A stretch of DNA of 64,000 nucleotides, from contig JAPTYO010000017.1 of assembly GCA_036873135.1 (NCBI GenBank), positions 2,604,001 through 2,668,000 on the forward strand. The letters run 5' to 3'. A program made the translations under genes and the position numbers. Shown in pieces: positions 11,247 through 23,064 of this stretch. Source of the stretch: Clarkia xantiana subsp. parviflora (lineage: Eukaryota > Streptophyta > Magnoliopsida > Myrtales > Onagraceae). The notes beneath the pieces were generated by a model, which ran no database searches, was not told the DNA's origin, and saw only the letters and a list, made by a program, of their open reading frames with translations. The stretch's first letter is position 1; every line of letters begins with the position of its first letter.

Positions 11247-11251
11247 TGCAT
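11247..11251. repeat. Target site duplication of F, right copy (TGCAT)
   Basis: Matches 1682-1686 exactly and abuts the LTR end TATCCATCA. Confidence 0.9.
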
Positions 11252-11765
11252 GTTTCTAACTTATGATTGCTACATGATAATTTTAATAATCTAAGTATGT
11301 ATTGCATGTTTACATCATATTACATGCTTACATCATATTCTATGTTTACATCATGCTTCATGTTGACAAGCATGCTCTCCAATTTTATATTGCTCTAAGT
11401 ATTTTGCTTATTGCGCAATTACGTCATCCATATGCTATGTCGTCATCTCCATGTTAACATCGTCACGTACCATGATGACACCACGTTGCATGATTATTTA
11501 TTACTACAAGTATTTCGCTTATTGCATGTTATTGTGAATATGTCGTTAATTGCACGCTGTTATATGTATATCGTCTGTTACGCTAACCCAGTGGAAAGAT
11601 TACGCACGTTCGTCAAAACAGTAAAGATGGACGAATTTGTGCTTCGCGCATTCGATTGACAAACAAGCCACCCCTGAGGTCAGTGCCGAACCTAAATTGG
11701 ACGAATATCCTATCTTAAATAGAGTTAAGCATGGGTTTTGAACAGCTACTTGACTCGGGGGCAAG
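11252..11765 (+). other. H internal 3' end and polypurine tract
   Basis: AT-rich internal sequence of H continuing after F, with two copies of the AAGTATTT..GCTTATTGC motif (near 11395 and 11508). It ends in GACTCGGGGGCAAG (11752-11765), the purine tract directly before the LTR. A short open frame (11411-11659, plus) has no recognisable domain. Confidence 0.7.
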
Positions 11766-12451
11766 TGTTGGATATCTGTCCAATTCGGGTTCGTATTTAC
11801 GTTTCGGACCTCACAAACACGACGAAACCCGCAAACGGATTTTATGCGCGCAACACCCGGACCGGGACTTCCGGATTGCCTCGGCAGTCCGGATTGGTCT
11901 GGTTAGCCCGGCAATCCGGACCATGACGGACATCCGACATGGTCCGGACTGTCGACTGGCACCACGCGCTTACCCCTATTATTTTTACTAAGTATGAGAA
12001 GTCAGTGCGCACATAGCCAACCTCGATGTCGGTAAGCGTTTTCCCTTGAACCGGCATTGAACTACATAAAACCGGGTACGGTTCTCGGGTTTCCTATAAA
12101 TAGGGACCTAGGCCTCCCATTTTGAAAAACACAACTTAACTCGAAACTCTTTCAAATTGGCTATTTGTGCTCTGACCTCTCTCTACATACTTTCTCTCTC
12201 TAGATTGTGACTTAAGCATCAGAGAGAGCTCAACCAGCACCACCCCCCCCCCTCCATGCTGGTTATTGCCAGTTTTGCAGGACCTAACGTGTAGGAGATC
12301 GAGATTGGAGCCAAAGCCAAGTTCGGGGTTCGAGGATCAAGGTTCGCGGATCGTGGAACGTGACGTGCTGACAGGATACCGTACCTGCGTGCACATCCAA
12401 CCCGTTCGCGAAGAGCAACTCGAGGTGTCCTAGGTGGAACCGACCTTAACA
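11766..12451 (+). repeat. H 3' LTR (686 bp)
   Basis: Starts TGTTGGATATCTGTCC and ends CTTAACA. TATAAATA lies at 12095-12102. A U5 motif GCATCAGAGAGAG near 12217 is a two-mismatch version of the GCATCGGAGAGGG motif in the other LTRs, followed by the same CACC plus poly-C run. U3 contains inverted copies of a CCGGACCATG word around 11914-11955. The flanking CCTAT at 12452 would be one half of a target duplication; the other half is outside the window. Confidence 0.8.
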
Positions 12452-12801
12452 CCTATGATCAAATGGATAAATAAACTGATCCAAGAATGTGTATTAATCA
12501 AGAACAAGAACAAAAGCATCAACAAAAAGCCGGTCTAAATTCAACTTCTCCGTTTTAAGGAAGAAAACAATGATCTAATGATTTTGTTAAATGCTTTTCG
12601 ACACAATTAAGGTTTATTTAATCAAAAGCTTACTGAAGCTTCCTTCATCTGAACACACTGTTATCAAAAGATGTTGAGCCAATGCAAAAGGATTGATTTG
12701 TTTAACTTTTTACACATAAATATTGTAATAGGTCATTTACCTTTTCAAAAATAATTATTTTCCTCTTAAGGTTTTGTACGTCAGATAATATCATAGGCGG
12801 G
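12452..12801. other. Unassigned AT-rich spacer between H and I
   Basis: About 350 bases without a recognisable gene, repeat or LTR feature. It may be the sequence into which H inserted, or an older decayed element. Confidence 0.5.
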
Positions 12802-13386
12802 TGTTGGGACCTGACTCGTGCGGGTTGTCGGTCCTTGTAATGTTGGGTAGTATCCTCGTCGGGTTGTCAGAGATCACGGGTGTAGTCCACGCGTGCTCCT
12901 CCTAACACACAAGGGGCCGTATCAAGACCACATGGGGGGTGGTACTCGAAGTGCCCTCTCCGATGCCTAAATGAGAAGCAAATCTAGAGAGATAAATTTA
13001 AAGAGAAGTGAGAGCTCCCAAGCCAACTTGAATTCTGAAATGGGTGACCAAGGTTCCTATTTATAGGGAACTTTGGACTCGAACCCGGTTTTGAGCGGTC
13101 TGACCCCCGTTTAGTAGAAAATCGTGAACCGTGATTGGGTTTGAACAAGATTGGCAGTGGGAAGACTCGCACATAGTGTAAAACATGTAACGGTACGCGC
13201 GTCATGGGGCGACAATCCGGACAAGTTCGGATTGTTAGACAATTTGGACGAGTCCTGGTCCGAACGTGCGTGTTGCGCGTTAGGACTGTTCCAACTCGCG
13301 GGTAAGCATTTGTGAGCCGTTAGTGGGTCTGACGTGTCAACGAGGGGCGAATGTAAAATGAACCCATATCGGGTGAATATCCATTA
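12802..13386 (-). repeat. I 3' LTR (585 bp)
   Basis: Minus-strand LTR ending CCCAACA at 12802. TATAAATA is at 13058-13065 and the exact GCATCGGAGAGGG motif at 12954-12966. The outer start reads TAATGGATATTC rather than TGATGGATAT, so the terminal TG appears mutated to TA. A CCGGA/TCCGG-rich stretch near 13210-13265 resembles U3 of H. Confidence 0.8.
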
Positions 13387-13400
13387 TTTTCCCCCGAGTG
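13387..13400 (-). other. I polypurine tract
   Basis: On the minus strand ACTCGGGGGAAAA directly precedes the LTR start, sharing the TCGGGGG core with the tracts of F, D, G and H. Confidence 0.75.
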
Positions 13401-13963
13401 AAGTAATGACTTAACCTTTGCTAGACTCTATTTTACGATAGAATAGACGTCTGTTTCGGATTAAGGAATTACCTTGTGGTGAACTTACTGTCGGTTGGCA
13501 CGTGGGCCTCAATGTCGTTTTCCCTTTCCTCTTCTTGATAAAGGAAAATATAAATGTTTACATGGTTAGACATAGTGTATATGTATATAATAAATGTATA
13601 TGTAATGATATGAATGTCTGTGTGTAACATGGATGCATATATCAACATGTATATAAAACGTGATATATGAGTGTATGTAAATTGATGAATGATATACAAT
13701 GACGTATAATCAATGATGTAAGCTCAGAAATAGATATATGATAACATGAGCATGAGTATATGCGATCATGAATATATGTCCTGAGTAATGTAAACATGTG
13801 GGTATATAACAGTGAATGCATATGTATGAGTGTATGCTAATGATTCAAAAGATTCAGAAAAAATAAAGATGAGTAACATCTTTAATCATGACCATTAGAT
13901 AACATCATTGTCATCCAAGGGTTGTGATAAGAGATGGAGATGTAAAAACCATATTATCATTTT

Positions 13964-13986
13964 TATAAAAGGAGAGAGAGTAGTCA
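13964..13986 (+). promoter_or_regulatory. Antisense promoter in I: TATA box plus conserved motif
   Basis: TATAAAAG (13964-13971) overlaps the start of GGAGAGAGAGTAGTCA (13971-13986). The 16-base motif is identical to the minus-strand copy in H at 1454-1469. In both elements it lies on the strand opposite to the element, between the purine tract and a GC-rich leader, where a promoter for the antisense gene would sit. Transcription from it is inferred. Confidence 0.5.
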
Positions 13987-14290
13987 CCCAAACACATAGC
14001 CTCCACCTTCCAAAGTTAGCATCTTTTCCATCCTTGGAGATCAAGACACTCGAAGACCAAGAAACTTGGCCTTCAAGCATTTTGGTCGGCCACACACTCA
14101 CACGGAGGCGACACCCTTCCCGACTGGTGCAGGCGACGGCGACGGGAAATAGCGGCGAAAACGACGGGAAGTAGCGGTGACAGCAACGGCGTAGCGGGCG
14201 GTGGCGACAGCGGCGGACGATTTTTCCGGCGGCGGCGACGACGTGATTACGACGACGAGAGCTCCAGCGGTCGATTACGGACCAATTTCT
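13987..14290 (+). other. Antisense gene leader in I, GC-rich
   Basis: A leader-like segment follows the TATA box. It includes AAGACCAAGAAACTTGG and then a GGCGACGGCGACGG-rich stretch (14105-14260), in clear contrast to the AT-rich flanks. Comparable GC-rich leaders occur in H (1120-1345) and G (61290-61670). No secure start codon or exon could be assigned. Confidence 0.4.
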
Positions 14291-15469
14291 AGTATCGTTG
14301 TGAATTTAACTTGCTCTATTTCGCTAATCTTTAGCTTGATTAAATTTTAATTTCTGTGTCCACCAGGTATTTGCTTTAATTCCTAACAAACATTGACTGG
14401 ATGTAGGAAGCATAAAAAATGGCTAAGTGTTTCGAACCATTATATGTGCAATAGAAGGTGTTACTTCCCTTATTGATCGTAAATATTGGTTGATCGAGAT
14501 CTTGTCATGTTTGAATTGTCCATTTGATCACCCAATGATTGTGATCATTGAATGAGTAGCCCTATATCGTAGTTGCATTGCTCGAATAACCATTTCTTGA
14601 TCAGAATTATTGATCAGTAATGTCCATGTCATGAGTCATGACTTGTGTTGCTTTAAGCCTTGCATGTGTATACTTGTTTGTATGATGGTACTGCTAACAT
14701 TAGTCGGGTCTTGTATTGCTCCTGTCGAGTATACAAGTAAGCATGTATGACCTGCAATCATTGAATGATATATACATATAGGTGTTAGTGCCATAGTCAT
14801 ATTTGCACTGTTACCTTGAGTTGTTGTGTAGGGCCGTATAGGTTGTATCTGTATTGGGACGAGGCCCTTACTGACATAGAGTTGCCCCTGTATAGAGGAT
14901 GTTCGCTATGTAGTAATTTTAACTTATAAGTTTGTTGGTGTGGAGTTGCACCGTGTAGAGGATATTTGCCACATAATGATTAGTAACATGATTGTTTACC
15001 ATTGCAGGCTTTGTATCTTAAGTATTGCAGAGCAGTTTGTTCACTCAGTGCGTTATAGCTGGCACGTCCCTCATTAGGACTTCCTTCCTGACATTCATTC
15101 CCACTCCTGGTGTTTTATATTGTCTAGACTCTAGCTCTGGGTCCGAGTCGGACTCCTTGGCATCCCACGAATCGGGATCTGGTTCTGGTTAATACTCTTC
15201 CTCCGGTGCAAGGTCTGATTCAGAGTCAGAAGACATGCTTCAGACCTTTTCCGGCAACCAGCTGCGTCGAAAAGAGTATCAGACACGTGCTTGGTTCCTT
15301 TTCCCCCTTTGCTACCGGACATGTGGCAGCGTTGCGTGCTTGGGATGGAGCTGCTGTTCGAATTGATGTTGTGTCTGGTCCTGATGGTGACATCAGTGTG
15401 GTTGTGGAATCTATTGTCCAGGATGAGAGTACTGTGGAGCCATCCGGAGATGTGTTAATCCTTCTGTGA
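14291..15469 (+). pseudogene. Degenerate antisense-gene region in I
   Basis: AT-rich DNA (14291-15120) without a gene, then an open stretch (15120-15469) rich in serine and acidic codons that ends in TGA. Its position just before tandem repeats matches the 3' end of the antisense gene in A, B and G, and the tail is acidic like that of G. No coiled coil or specific domain is recognisable. The assignment rests mainly on position. Confidence 0.3.
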
Positions 15470-15889
15470 CGTCCGGTGACATGCGTATGTTTGTTTGGAA
15501 TTTGTAGATAGCCTTGCTCCCCTTGGTTGGTTGAGCTTTTCTTGTTTGGGCTGTTCCCCTTGAACTCTTTTCTTTTATGCTTGCCGCTTGTCGTTGTAAC
15601 AATGGACCTGTTATGAATGCTTTAGTTATGCATGATAATTATTAGTAATATTTCATACCTTTGTTATTGTGTTTGTCCGTATTGTGTGTACTATAAAGTA
15701 GAATTGAGTTTCCTCTTCTGATTGGATGTAGTATATGTAGTTGTAGTGATAGGACATAAGTCGCTATATGTCGCGCGCCTCTCTTGGTTGTCACATGACT
15801 TTGAACCGTTACTTTCCATTTTTTCATGGGTAGTAATGCGCAAGACCTTTACTCGTATGTAGAAGTATCGTATCGACGAAGCGAGATAT

Positions 15890-16434
15890 TAGTTTTTACC
15901 GTCTCTTAGTCAACTCTAAGACGACGTTGTGACAAGACGCTACTTGTTAATTTGGTAGGTTTTTCCATCCGTTAGTTGGGAACACCCCGCGTAACATTGT
16001 TGCAAGGCGTTCCGTTGGCTAATCCATGTACTACCTTGCGATGCTACTACGCCACTACTTGGTTAATCCAAAGGGCGGAACAAAGGTCGTGTAATACGCC
16101 TTGTAGTTTTTACCGTCTCTTGGACCAAGGCGACATTGTGGCAAGATACGACTTGCTTATTTGGATGTGTTTTGCTTCCGCTACTTGGGCACCCCCAGTG
16201 TAACGTTGTGGCAAGATGTTCCTTGACTATTCCCGTACTCGTCTTGCGATTTTACTAAACCTCTTATTGGTTATTCCAAGGGGCTGCACAAGACCGCGTT
16301 ATACGCCTTGCAGTTTATACTGTCTCTTTGTCCATTCCAAGACGACGTTGTGGCAAGACTCGACTTGCTAATTTGGCGAGTTTTATTTCCGTTATTTGCT
16401 CACCTTCAAGATAACGTTTTACAAGACTCGACTT
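15890..16434. repeat. About 2.5 tandem 210-bp repeats in I
   Basis: Units start TAGTTTTTACCGTCTCTT at 15890 and 16104, with a variant at 16311 (spacings 214 and 207). Each has GACGACGTTGTGGCAAGA-like and TACGCCTTG boxes; the third unit is cut short near 16434. Confidence 0.8.
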
Positions 16435-16532
16435 GTAGGGTTGGCGTAGATCTTAGGATAAGCTCACCCAGGCGTAGAAATTTATTTATCGCAGGATATG
16501 CTCCCGATGGCGTAGAAATGAACGCTACTGGT

Positions 16533-16685
16533 CTTGATAGTCCGCAGTAGGTTTACATGGGGTTGCCCTCATATAGAGGATGTCGCGCCATGTTTCATGG
16601 GGATGCCCTCGTAAAGAGGATGTCGCACCATGTTGTAAATTGATTTCAACTGGCTTGATAGTCCGCAGTAGGGTGACATGGGGTT
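16533..16685. repeat. Nested short duplications next to J
   Basis: CTTGATAGTCCGCAGTAGG occurs at 16533 and 16654 (121 bases apart). Between them a 40-bp unit beginning CATGGGG and containing GAGGATGTCGC occurs twice (16556 and 16596). The second outer copy is cut at the J insertion. Confidence 0.75.
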
Positions 16686-17247
16686 TGTTGGATTACGGGG
16701 ACGTAATATTACGGAATGCTAAACGTGTGCTAGCAAGAAATCTAATCTACGCAGCGGAATTAGTACACATACCTTTTAGCTTTCCTCCCAAGAACGATGT
16801 GGAGGGAGTTCTGATCCTCCGGTCGGAACCACGTGCAAGTTCTTCATTAGAAGAAGTCCCACGCGATGTAGCTCCACAACAAGACCTCTGATCGATTCTT
16901 CAACGGAGATAGAACCTCGGACTTGATGTTGGTGGTGCCGAAATATTAGACTAGCGTGACAAGTTTTCTCAATGGAGATCCTTGTTCTTAATTGTGTGTA
17001 TAAACCCTTAGGAGTCACCCATATATATAGTATTGGGTGGAGTTGCCAAAAGGCAACTCCAACCAATGTGGTACTAGGGTTTCGGCCGAACCATGCATAA
17101 AAGGGGGGAGGCCCATTTTGGGCCTCCCTTGTCAATTACTAATTGGATTTGGCCCTATTAGCCCAGATTGACAATTACCTAATTAACTTAGGTAATTCCC
17201 TTAATTAACGGGCTCCTATTACGGCGCCACGTCACCATATGCTTACA
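16686..17247 (-). repeat. J 3' LTR (562 bp)
   Basis: On the minus strand it starts TGTAAGCATATGGTGACG at 17247 and ends TAATCCAACA at 16686. A TATATATA stretch lies at 17021-17030. It is preceded by GGCGAGTGGGAGC (17248-17260), the typical GTGGGAGC-type copia purine tract. Confidence 0.8.
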
Positions 17248-17258
17248 GCTCCCACTCG

Positions 17259-18377
17259 CCGGAATTAGAGGGTGCTCGTTAATCTATACGATTACGCAAT
17301 AGTATCAACATCTCAGTCTTCAGTATTCGTCTCCGTCTCCGAATAGTTCATACGACCGTGCGACTGGCGGATACGACGGGCATCGTGCTACTCATCTGTT
17401 AGGAGTATTGTAGCGCCCGCAGAACGTTGATTCCCTTTCATGAACCAAACCTGTTTGAAATAAAAATGTGTACCGCACTGTATCCTTGGTCAACTGTTAA
17501 TTCTCCAATTGCCCAGTTTTCCACAAATGAATACTTATCCAGGGCATCCGTACAAGTGTCCACAACCTTCAACTAATATCCGGTTGGCGGCCACTTAGTG
17601 AACACGAGAGTCGGTGAATTAAAGGTGAACTTGACCATCCCCATCACTTATACCCTTAGTCTGACTCAACCGGTTTCCAAGACGTGGTCACTTGGCTATT
17701 TTCTTTGGCACTACGCTCGTACACCGAGAAGCGAGCATTGAGCCAGACCTTAGGTATAAGTTCTGAGTCCGTGAGGATACATTGGATGCCTCTTCATAAG
17801 GCATCCGGGATCAATCACACGCTCAAGGTGAAGATGTATGCGCCCTTTGAATCACAAGGATTCTAGCTAGCACAACCGAGCATGACCCCGTGGTCGAACG
17901 TGGCACGCGCAGTATGAAGCACGCGTCGATAGCACACATGGTAAAGCCAGGGATGGGATATGTCAATAATGCTATCACAGAATCTCTCATCTGGCCTTGA
18001 ATGTGATATATAGTGATGGACTGAGTCCAACTTGACGATTTACAAAACGAAGATTAAGTCATGCTGTTAAGCGTGACAATGTTATCGTCTTGTTTAATCA
18101 GGTTTATCCCTCTAATTCTTAGCCAATCTTGTTATGGTAGAGGTCCCTCTCTCCTTACAAGATGACCGTGCCTGTGTGACGAGGCAAGGTTCACATTCGA
18201 CATAATTTTGGTGGAAGAATTTTACTTCTTTCTACGACTTAGTTTATAGACCGTAAAATCCGATGTTGTTAATAATTATGACGTCGATAAATGATAAACT
18301 CAAATTGCGGTTCTTTTATTCAATTGAATTATCATTTCAGTTGTCAAAATGTTATCACCTTTTACAAGCCACACAGT
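17259..18377 (-). other. J 3' non-coding region
   Basis: About 1.1 kb between the RNase H end and the purine tract. No convincing gene on either strand; one short open frame (17684-17866) shows no domain. Confidence 0.55.
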
Positions 18378-19618
18378 TTAAGCCCTACGTAATCCAAGCA
18401 GTTTTACGTGCTTTTCAAAAATTTCCCTACGTAACAGCTTAGTTAAAGGGTCTACGACCATATTGTAAGTAGGAAAGTATTCCAAAGTGATTATGTTGTC
18501 TTCCAGAACAGATTTAGCATAATTGTATTTCACATCAATGTGCTTTGTCCTACTATGGTACTTTGGATTCTTAACTGCCACAATGGCCGCCTGACTGTCG
18601 GAGTACACCTTCACAGGTTTACTCTTCTAGTCGGTGCCAATTAATGCAGTAAGAAGCCATTTCAGCCAGACAGCTTCTTGTGCGTTTTTGGAGAGGGCAA
18701 CAAATTCTGCTTCTATAGTGGAAAGCGCGACACAAGATTGTTTCTTGCTTACCCATGTTATGGCATCATTAGCAAGGAGGAAAACTCCTCCTGTGGTGGA
18801 CTTATGATCATCCGGATCGCCACCGTGCTCGGCGTCACTATAACCGGTCAATTCGAGCTGATCACCCTCATAGCACAAAACGTAGTCGGCAGTACCTTTC
18901 AGATATCTGATAATTCGTTTTACGGCCTTTAGATGTTGATAACTAGGATCTGATTGGAATCTTGCTACTAGGCCCACAGCGTAACAGATGTCTGGCCGAA
19001 TACAGAGCATGGCGTACATTAGACTCCCTACCATGCTCAGATACTCTGCATTCTTCATCTGCTCCTGCTGGTTTTTCGGGCCATCATGCTTCAATAGCGC
19101 GCACCTGAACACAGCCGGCGTATCCACGGGTTTAGCATCCAGCATTCTGAATCTTTTCAACAATTTGTTGATATATGATTCCTGAGATAGACATAATCTC
19201 CGGGTGGCACGATCTCAGGCAATTTTGATGCCTAAGATGTACGCAGCCTCTCCCATGTCTTTCATCTCGAATGCTGATGCTAACCAGGACTTTGATTTAT
19301 TCATGATACTCATATCGTTTGCAGCAATGAGTATATCATCCACGTATAGTGTTATGATGACATACTTAGACCCGGAGGTCTTAGTGTATACGCAGGGATC
19401 CTTGTGAAGATTCACGAATCCGTTTCCAACGATTTCCTCGTGGAATCTGCGATACCAATGCAAAGACAATTGTTTAAGACCGTATATAGATCTTTGGAGT
19501 TTGCAAACTTTACGTTTTTGCCAGGAATAATGAAACTCTCCGGCTGCTCCATATAGATCTCTTTCTCCAGTTTTACTTGGAGAGGTTTGATCTTAATGTC
19601 CATTTGATGCATGCTCAA
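18378..19618 (-). pseudogene. Ty1/copia reverse transcriptase and RNase H remnant
   Basis: A minus-strand pol fragment. RT motifs visible in order: EIYMEQPESF (19618-19500), then after a frameshift near 19500 LHWYRRF, the catalytic box YVDDILIA, and LGIKIA. A TGA at 19215-19217 follows. The RT end (LLKRFRMLDAKPVDTP) continues into RNase H with YLSMVGSLMYAM, RPDICYAVGLVARF, GYSDAEHGGDPDDHKSTTGG, AEFVALS, a TAG at 18627-18629, and VYSDSQAAI plus RTKHIDVKYN to the stop at 18378. Apart from the frameshift the breaks are single in-frame stops, so decay is moderate. Confidence 0.92.
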
Positions 19619-19639
19619 GTTTGAGACTTGAAGTCATGG

Positions 19640-22600
19640 GCAAGGACGGCCCAGACTATGGTGTAACGCATAGTCGGTGAGTCCGTCTGGAATCAAGTTG
19701 GTTATTCCACTCCCACTAGGAAAAATTGGAAGTTGAAATAGTTCATTATCATGATTATCAAGTCCGACTTGATTCGCATTTTGAAATTTAGTGATGATTA
19801 TGTGTGAAGGGGAGTGAGCCCTCTAGCTGGATTTATTATGAAGACGTTTCCATCATCATTTACCAAATCAATCACTTATGCTATATCAATTCTCCCACTC
19901 GAAGTAAGTGGGACATGAGAATCTCCATCAACCATCTGTTAACTTTAATCAGTACTAGCTCGTTCGTTCTGCAAAGCGTTGGAAATCCATCCTCAAACCC
20001 TTATAATGTGTCATGTTTGACCACGAAACCATTGTTCCAGGCTAATTTTAAAACTCGTATTCTTCGCAAGTAGTGCGTACTCTTAATGAATACTCGTTTT
20101 AATGCGCAAATTAATGCGTCTTTGTGATAAGGTTTTACCCGAATCATTCATTAGCTTTTATGGTAACGTGTTAACCGATTTTGTCAGAACATAGTGTTTT
20201 ACATTAAGGTGAGTTAAATTAATCTCATCCCGCAGGAACAATTAATGTGTAACTCTAACATTATGTAATTCTGAACTATGTTTATTGAAGTGTTTAATGA
20301 ATTCTTTTGGCCAAACTCTTCGTTCAGGGCTAATGGTGGGAGATTCGTTTTACCGACTACTTCTTTTCGTTTGTTTAACTCACCCAGAGACTTATTCATA
20401 TCAAGGGCTATGCATTTAAGCGTTCGCTTTAATGCCTTAGTTGATGTTCTTACTAGATTGTAGTAGCTTTGAAGCAAACCTCTAACCATAGTAGTCATCA
20501 TTGAGTTATTTCCAAAGAATTACAAACGAAAACTCAGCATTCATTTATTAAAAAACTTTATTATTAAATTTGTAGTTTGAAACGATGTGTTCCGTCTTTC
20601 GAGGTACACGCGCGCGTGGTGCCTAAAACCAGTTTATCCCGTGGTTTAAATCGTTTTCGTTTCCAAATTTAAAATCAAATCGGTTTTACATGCACATTAT
20701 TTCGGAATATATCATTTAATGGAGTACTAACAAGCATAAGGAGTTAAGTCGGTCTGCCCTTTTAGAACTATGCGATCGATGGATTTTTCATTTCATTTTG
20801 ATCTGACTGAGATGACGGAGTATGTGAATCGTTTCGTCTTTGTTTGACCAATTTTACTTAGCCGAAATTTTGGTTCTAACCCGTGGGTTTGAAATTTCGT
20901 TTTGGATCGTTCCATTTGACCAGAACGTTAAATTGATAAGTAAGTTGTTTCTCGGAATGCTCCCAAGTTTTGAATCGAGCAACAATTACTTTAATCAATA
21001 ATACCGAATTTCGAAATAACCAAAATTTAGTAATTCAGACGAACAACGAACGATAAATGACAATGGTAGGATTCTTGATCTGAAGGTCACATATTTGATC
21101 CATGTTTACCCCATAGATAGTCGAGAACTTTAAGTCATGTTGAACATCACATATGATTAAATTCACTAGTGAATCACATCAAATGATTTGTGTTCAAGTA
21201 AAACGTTTACGGCTTTACATACATGACATACGAGGCGTGTTTGAGACGCACTTTGTCAACGGGGTTTAACCCACCGGATAATCGTTTAAAACCTTTTACG
21301 GTCAAGTTCCCTCCATGATATATGGATCACAATTGACTTCATTCGATCTACTGTGGTGAGCTGAGAAGGTTGTCGCTTCACTGCCTTGGTTACCGTACTT
21401 GACTAGACTCAAGGTTATTAAATCTTGTCAATGTAAGGCAACCATATACGTCTTTTCATGTTGACCCTTTTATTGTGAAGGTCTCGAGTGGCTATTACAC
21501 CAACATCCATGAAAAGAAAAGACCATCACATTCAACCGAAACATTTCTAGCTTTAACATCCTTGCTTCTATGAGGCAGATGCAAAGGGATACCAGGCTTT
21601 GACATTGTCTGGTTGCAATTTGAAGTCTTCTTCAACCCCTTTTATTCAAGGTTGAATGTATCACCACATACACATTTAGATCATCAAAGAAACTATTTCA
21701 ATATTTAGGAAATAAACTATCACGTTCATTTCTCATTGTCAAAATCATACGAACTACCATATTCATTCGTAATTGTCCTTTCTGCTTTTCGGAATCATAG
21801 CAAAGAGGATTCCTATACATATTCCTTACGTTCATCATAATTTATACCATCAAGATTGCAAGGTTTATAGAAGCGTACCGGCTTAGCCATGAAAACTAAT
21901 ACATTGATAATTATGCTAATTCAGGAAGACAATAACATTTTGACAGAATTGCATACACCGGATTATCTATTAAGATGGAATACGACGAATAGTGATTCTC
22001 CAGTCACTAAACCAAACCAACCTTCATTAAACCGAGGAAGGGGGTGTCGTGAAAGAATTCACACTATTGTCGTTTCAATCTAATAGATCAGTCTTTTGAA
22101 AACGATTATTCTATTGCAAATTAACGGAACGAGAATTTTCAAATAAGCATACCCGATCTTGGATTTTCCAAGGCCCTTATGATTTTGTAAAATTATCCGA
22201 TAATTTACGCATGCATATTTATAATTATACTACATCTAGCAAATCATCATTCCACGCCATAAATATCGAACACAACATGCTTACGCGTCATGCGTCTAAT
22301 GTTCCTAGCATATATAATTTTACGTAAAGTAAATTATCACATGCGTTCTATCATGAACATCCTATCATACGCGTCATCACATGCAACATCCGCACACATC
22401 ATGCATAATTGGTGACTGGAATTTTTGGTTTTATAAAACGCTTTGAAAATATTAGGGGCTATTTTGCAATTCATGCCTACAGTTAATCATGCGAATTTCT
22501 AGACATGAATTCTAGGCACTTTCAACCAGCATAACATGTCTATCCTATTGCGCTCAATGCTCGCAATATAATATCCATCTAGCTTGACTAAGTCAAGACG

Positions 22601-23064
22601 ACAGTTCTAATTATATCAAAATATATGATGCAGAAAGTAAACAATTGCAAATCAGCCCACTAATTTAATCCAGTCCCAAAAACATGCAAGTCCGAGATCC
22701 ATCCCCATAATCGAAACCAGGCATTAGAGTTTTGACTGAAACCGTGTATTAAAACACAAACCCTAATAGCACTGTTTAGGCTAATTTTAAAGTTCGAAAA
22801 CATTTTGGATTTAAAATTTGACAACCCATTTTATTGAACATTTTAAATTTTCCGAGAAATTTAAAAATTCTGGTCCGGTCCAATTTAAAATCCGGTTCAA
22901 GTCGGTCCGATTTTTAAAATCCGGTTTGGTCCGAAACGGTTCAATAAAATAGGATTATGGTTCGGTTCATCACTCAAAACCGTTTAGGTTAGGTTCAATT
23001 TAGTTACTACGGTCCGACTTGACCCGACTAGGTCGACCCGATTAAGAAAACCCAGATTGGTTTT
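19640..23064. other. Unassigned AT-rich region
   Basis: About 3.4 kb with only short open frames and no recognised protein motif, RNA gene or LTR. CTCCCACT words near 19707 and 19892 resemble the copia purine tract of J but are not followed by an LTR. It may be the decayed 5' half of J, the remainder of I beyond J, or older host DNA. Confidence 0.5.

Larger units (their letters stand above)
1..12451 (+). mobile_element. Element H: 3' part of a Tat-like LTR retrotransposon, split by F
   Basis: The 3' end of a plus-strand LTR element. A purine tract (11752-11765) sits directly before an LTR (11766-12451) that starts TGTTGG and ends TTAACA. The internal part is 1-1686 plus 11252-11751, separated by F. 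The same degenerate motif (TAAGTATTT followed by GCTTAT) occurs on both sides of F, near 500 and near 11400 and 11510, which supports one original unit. No gag or pol is visible; they would lie left of the window. H belongs to LTR group 2 by its U5 sequence. The 5' extent is unknown. Confidence 0.75.
12802..16685 (-). mobile_element. Element I: 3' part of a Tat-like LTR retrotransposon, truncated by J
   Basis: Reading the minus strand, the interior (16685 to 13387) ends in a purine tract and a 585-bp 3' LTR. No pol is visible; it would lie beyond the J insertion. The interior contains an antisense promoter and leader, a possible antisense-gene end, 210-bp tandem repeats, and boxes resembling the repeats of F, D and G (GGATATGCTCCCGATGGCG against GGATAGGCTCCCGGAGGGC). 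This places I in LTR group 2. Confidence 0.75.
16686..19640 (-). mobile_element. Element J: 3' part of a Ty1/copia retrotransposon
   Basis: On the minus strand: an RT and RNase H coding remnant (19618-18378), a 3' non-coding region (18377-17259), a purine tract and a 562-bp LTR. No integrase, Gag, 5' LTR or copia primer site was found to the right, so the 5' half is deleted or unrecognisably decayed. It interrupts element I at 16686. Confidence 0.8.

Noticed and set aside
11411..11659. 82-codon frame near the 3' end of H
   Set aside because: Short, no domain, within decayed AT-rich DNA.
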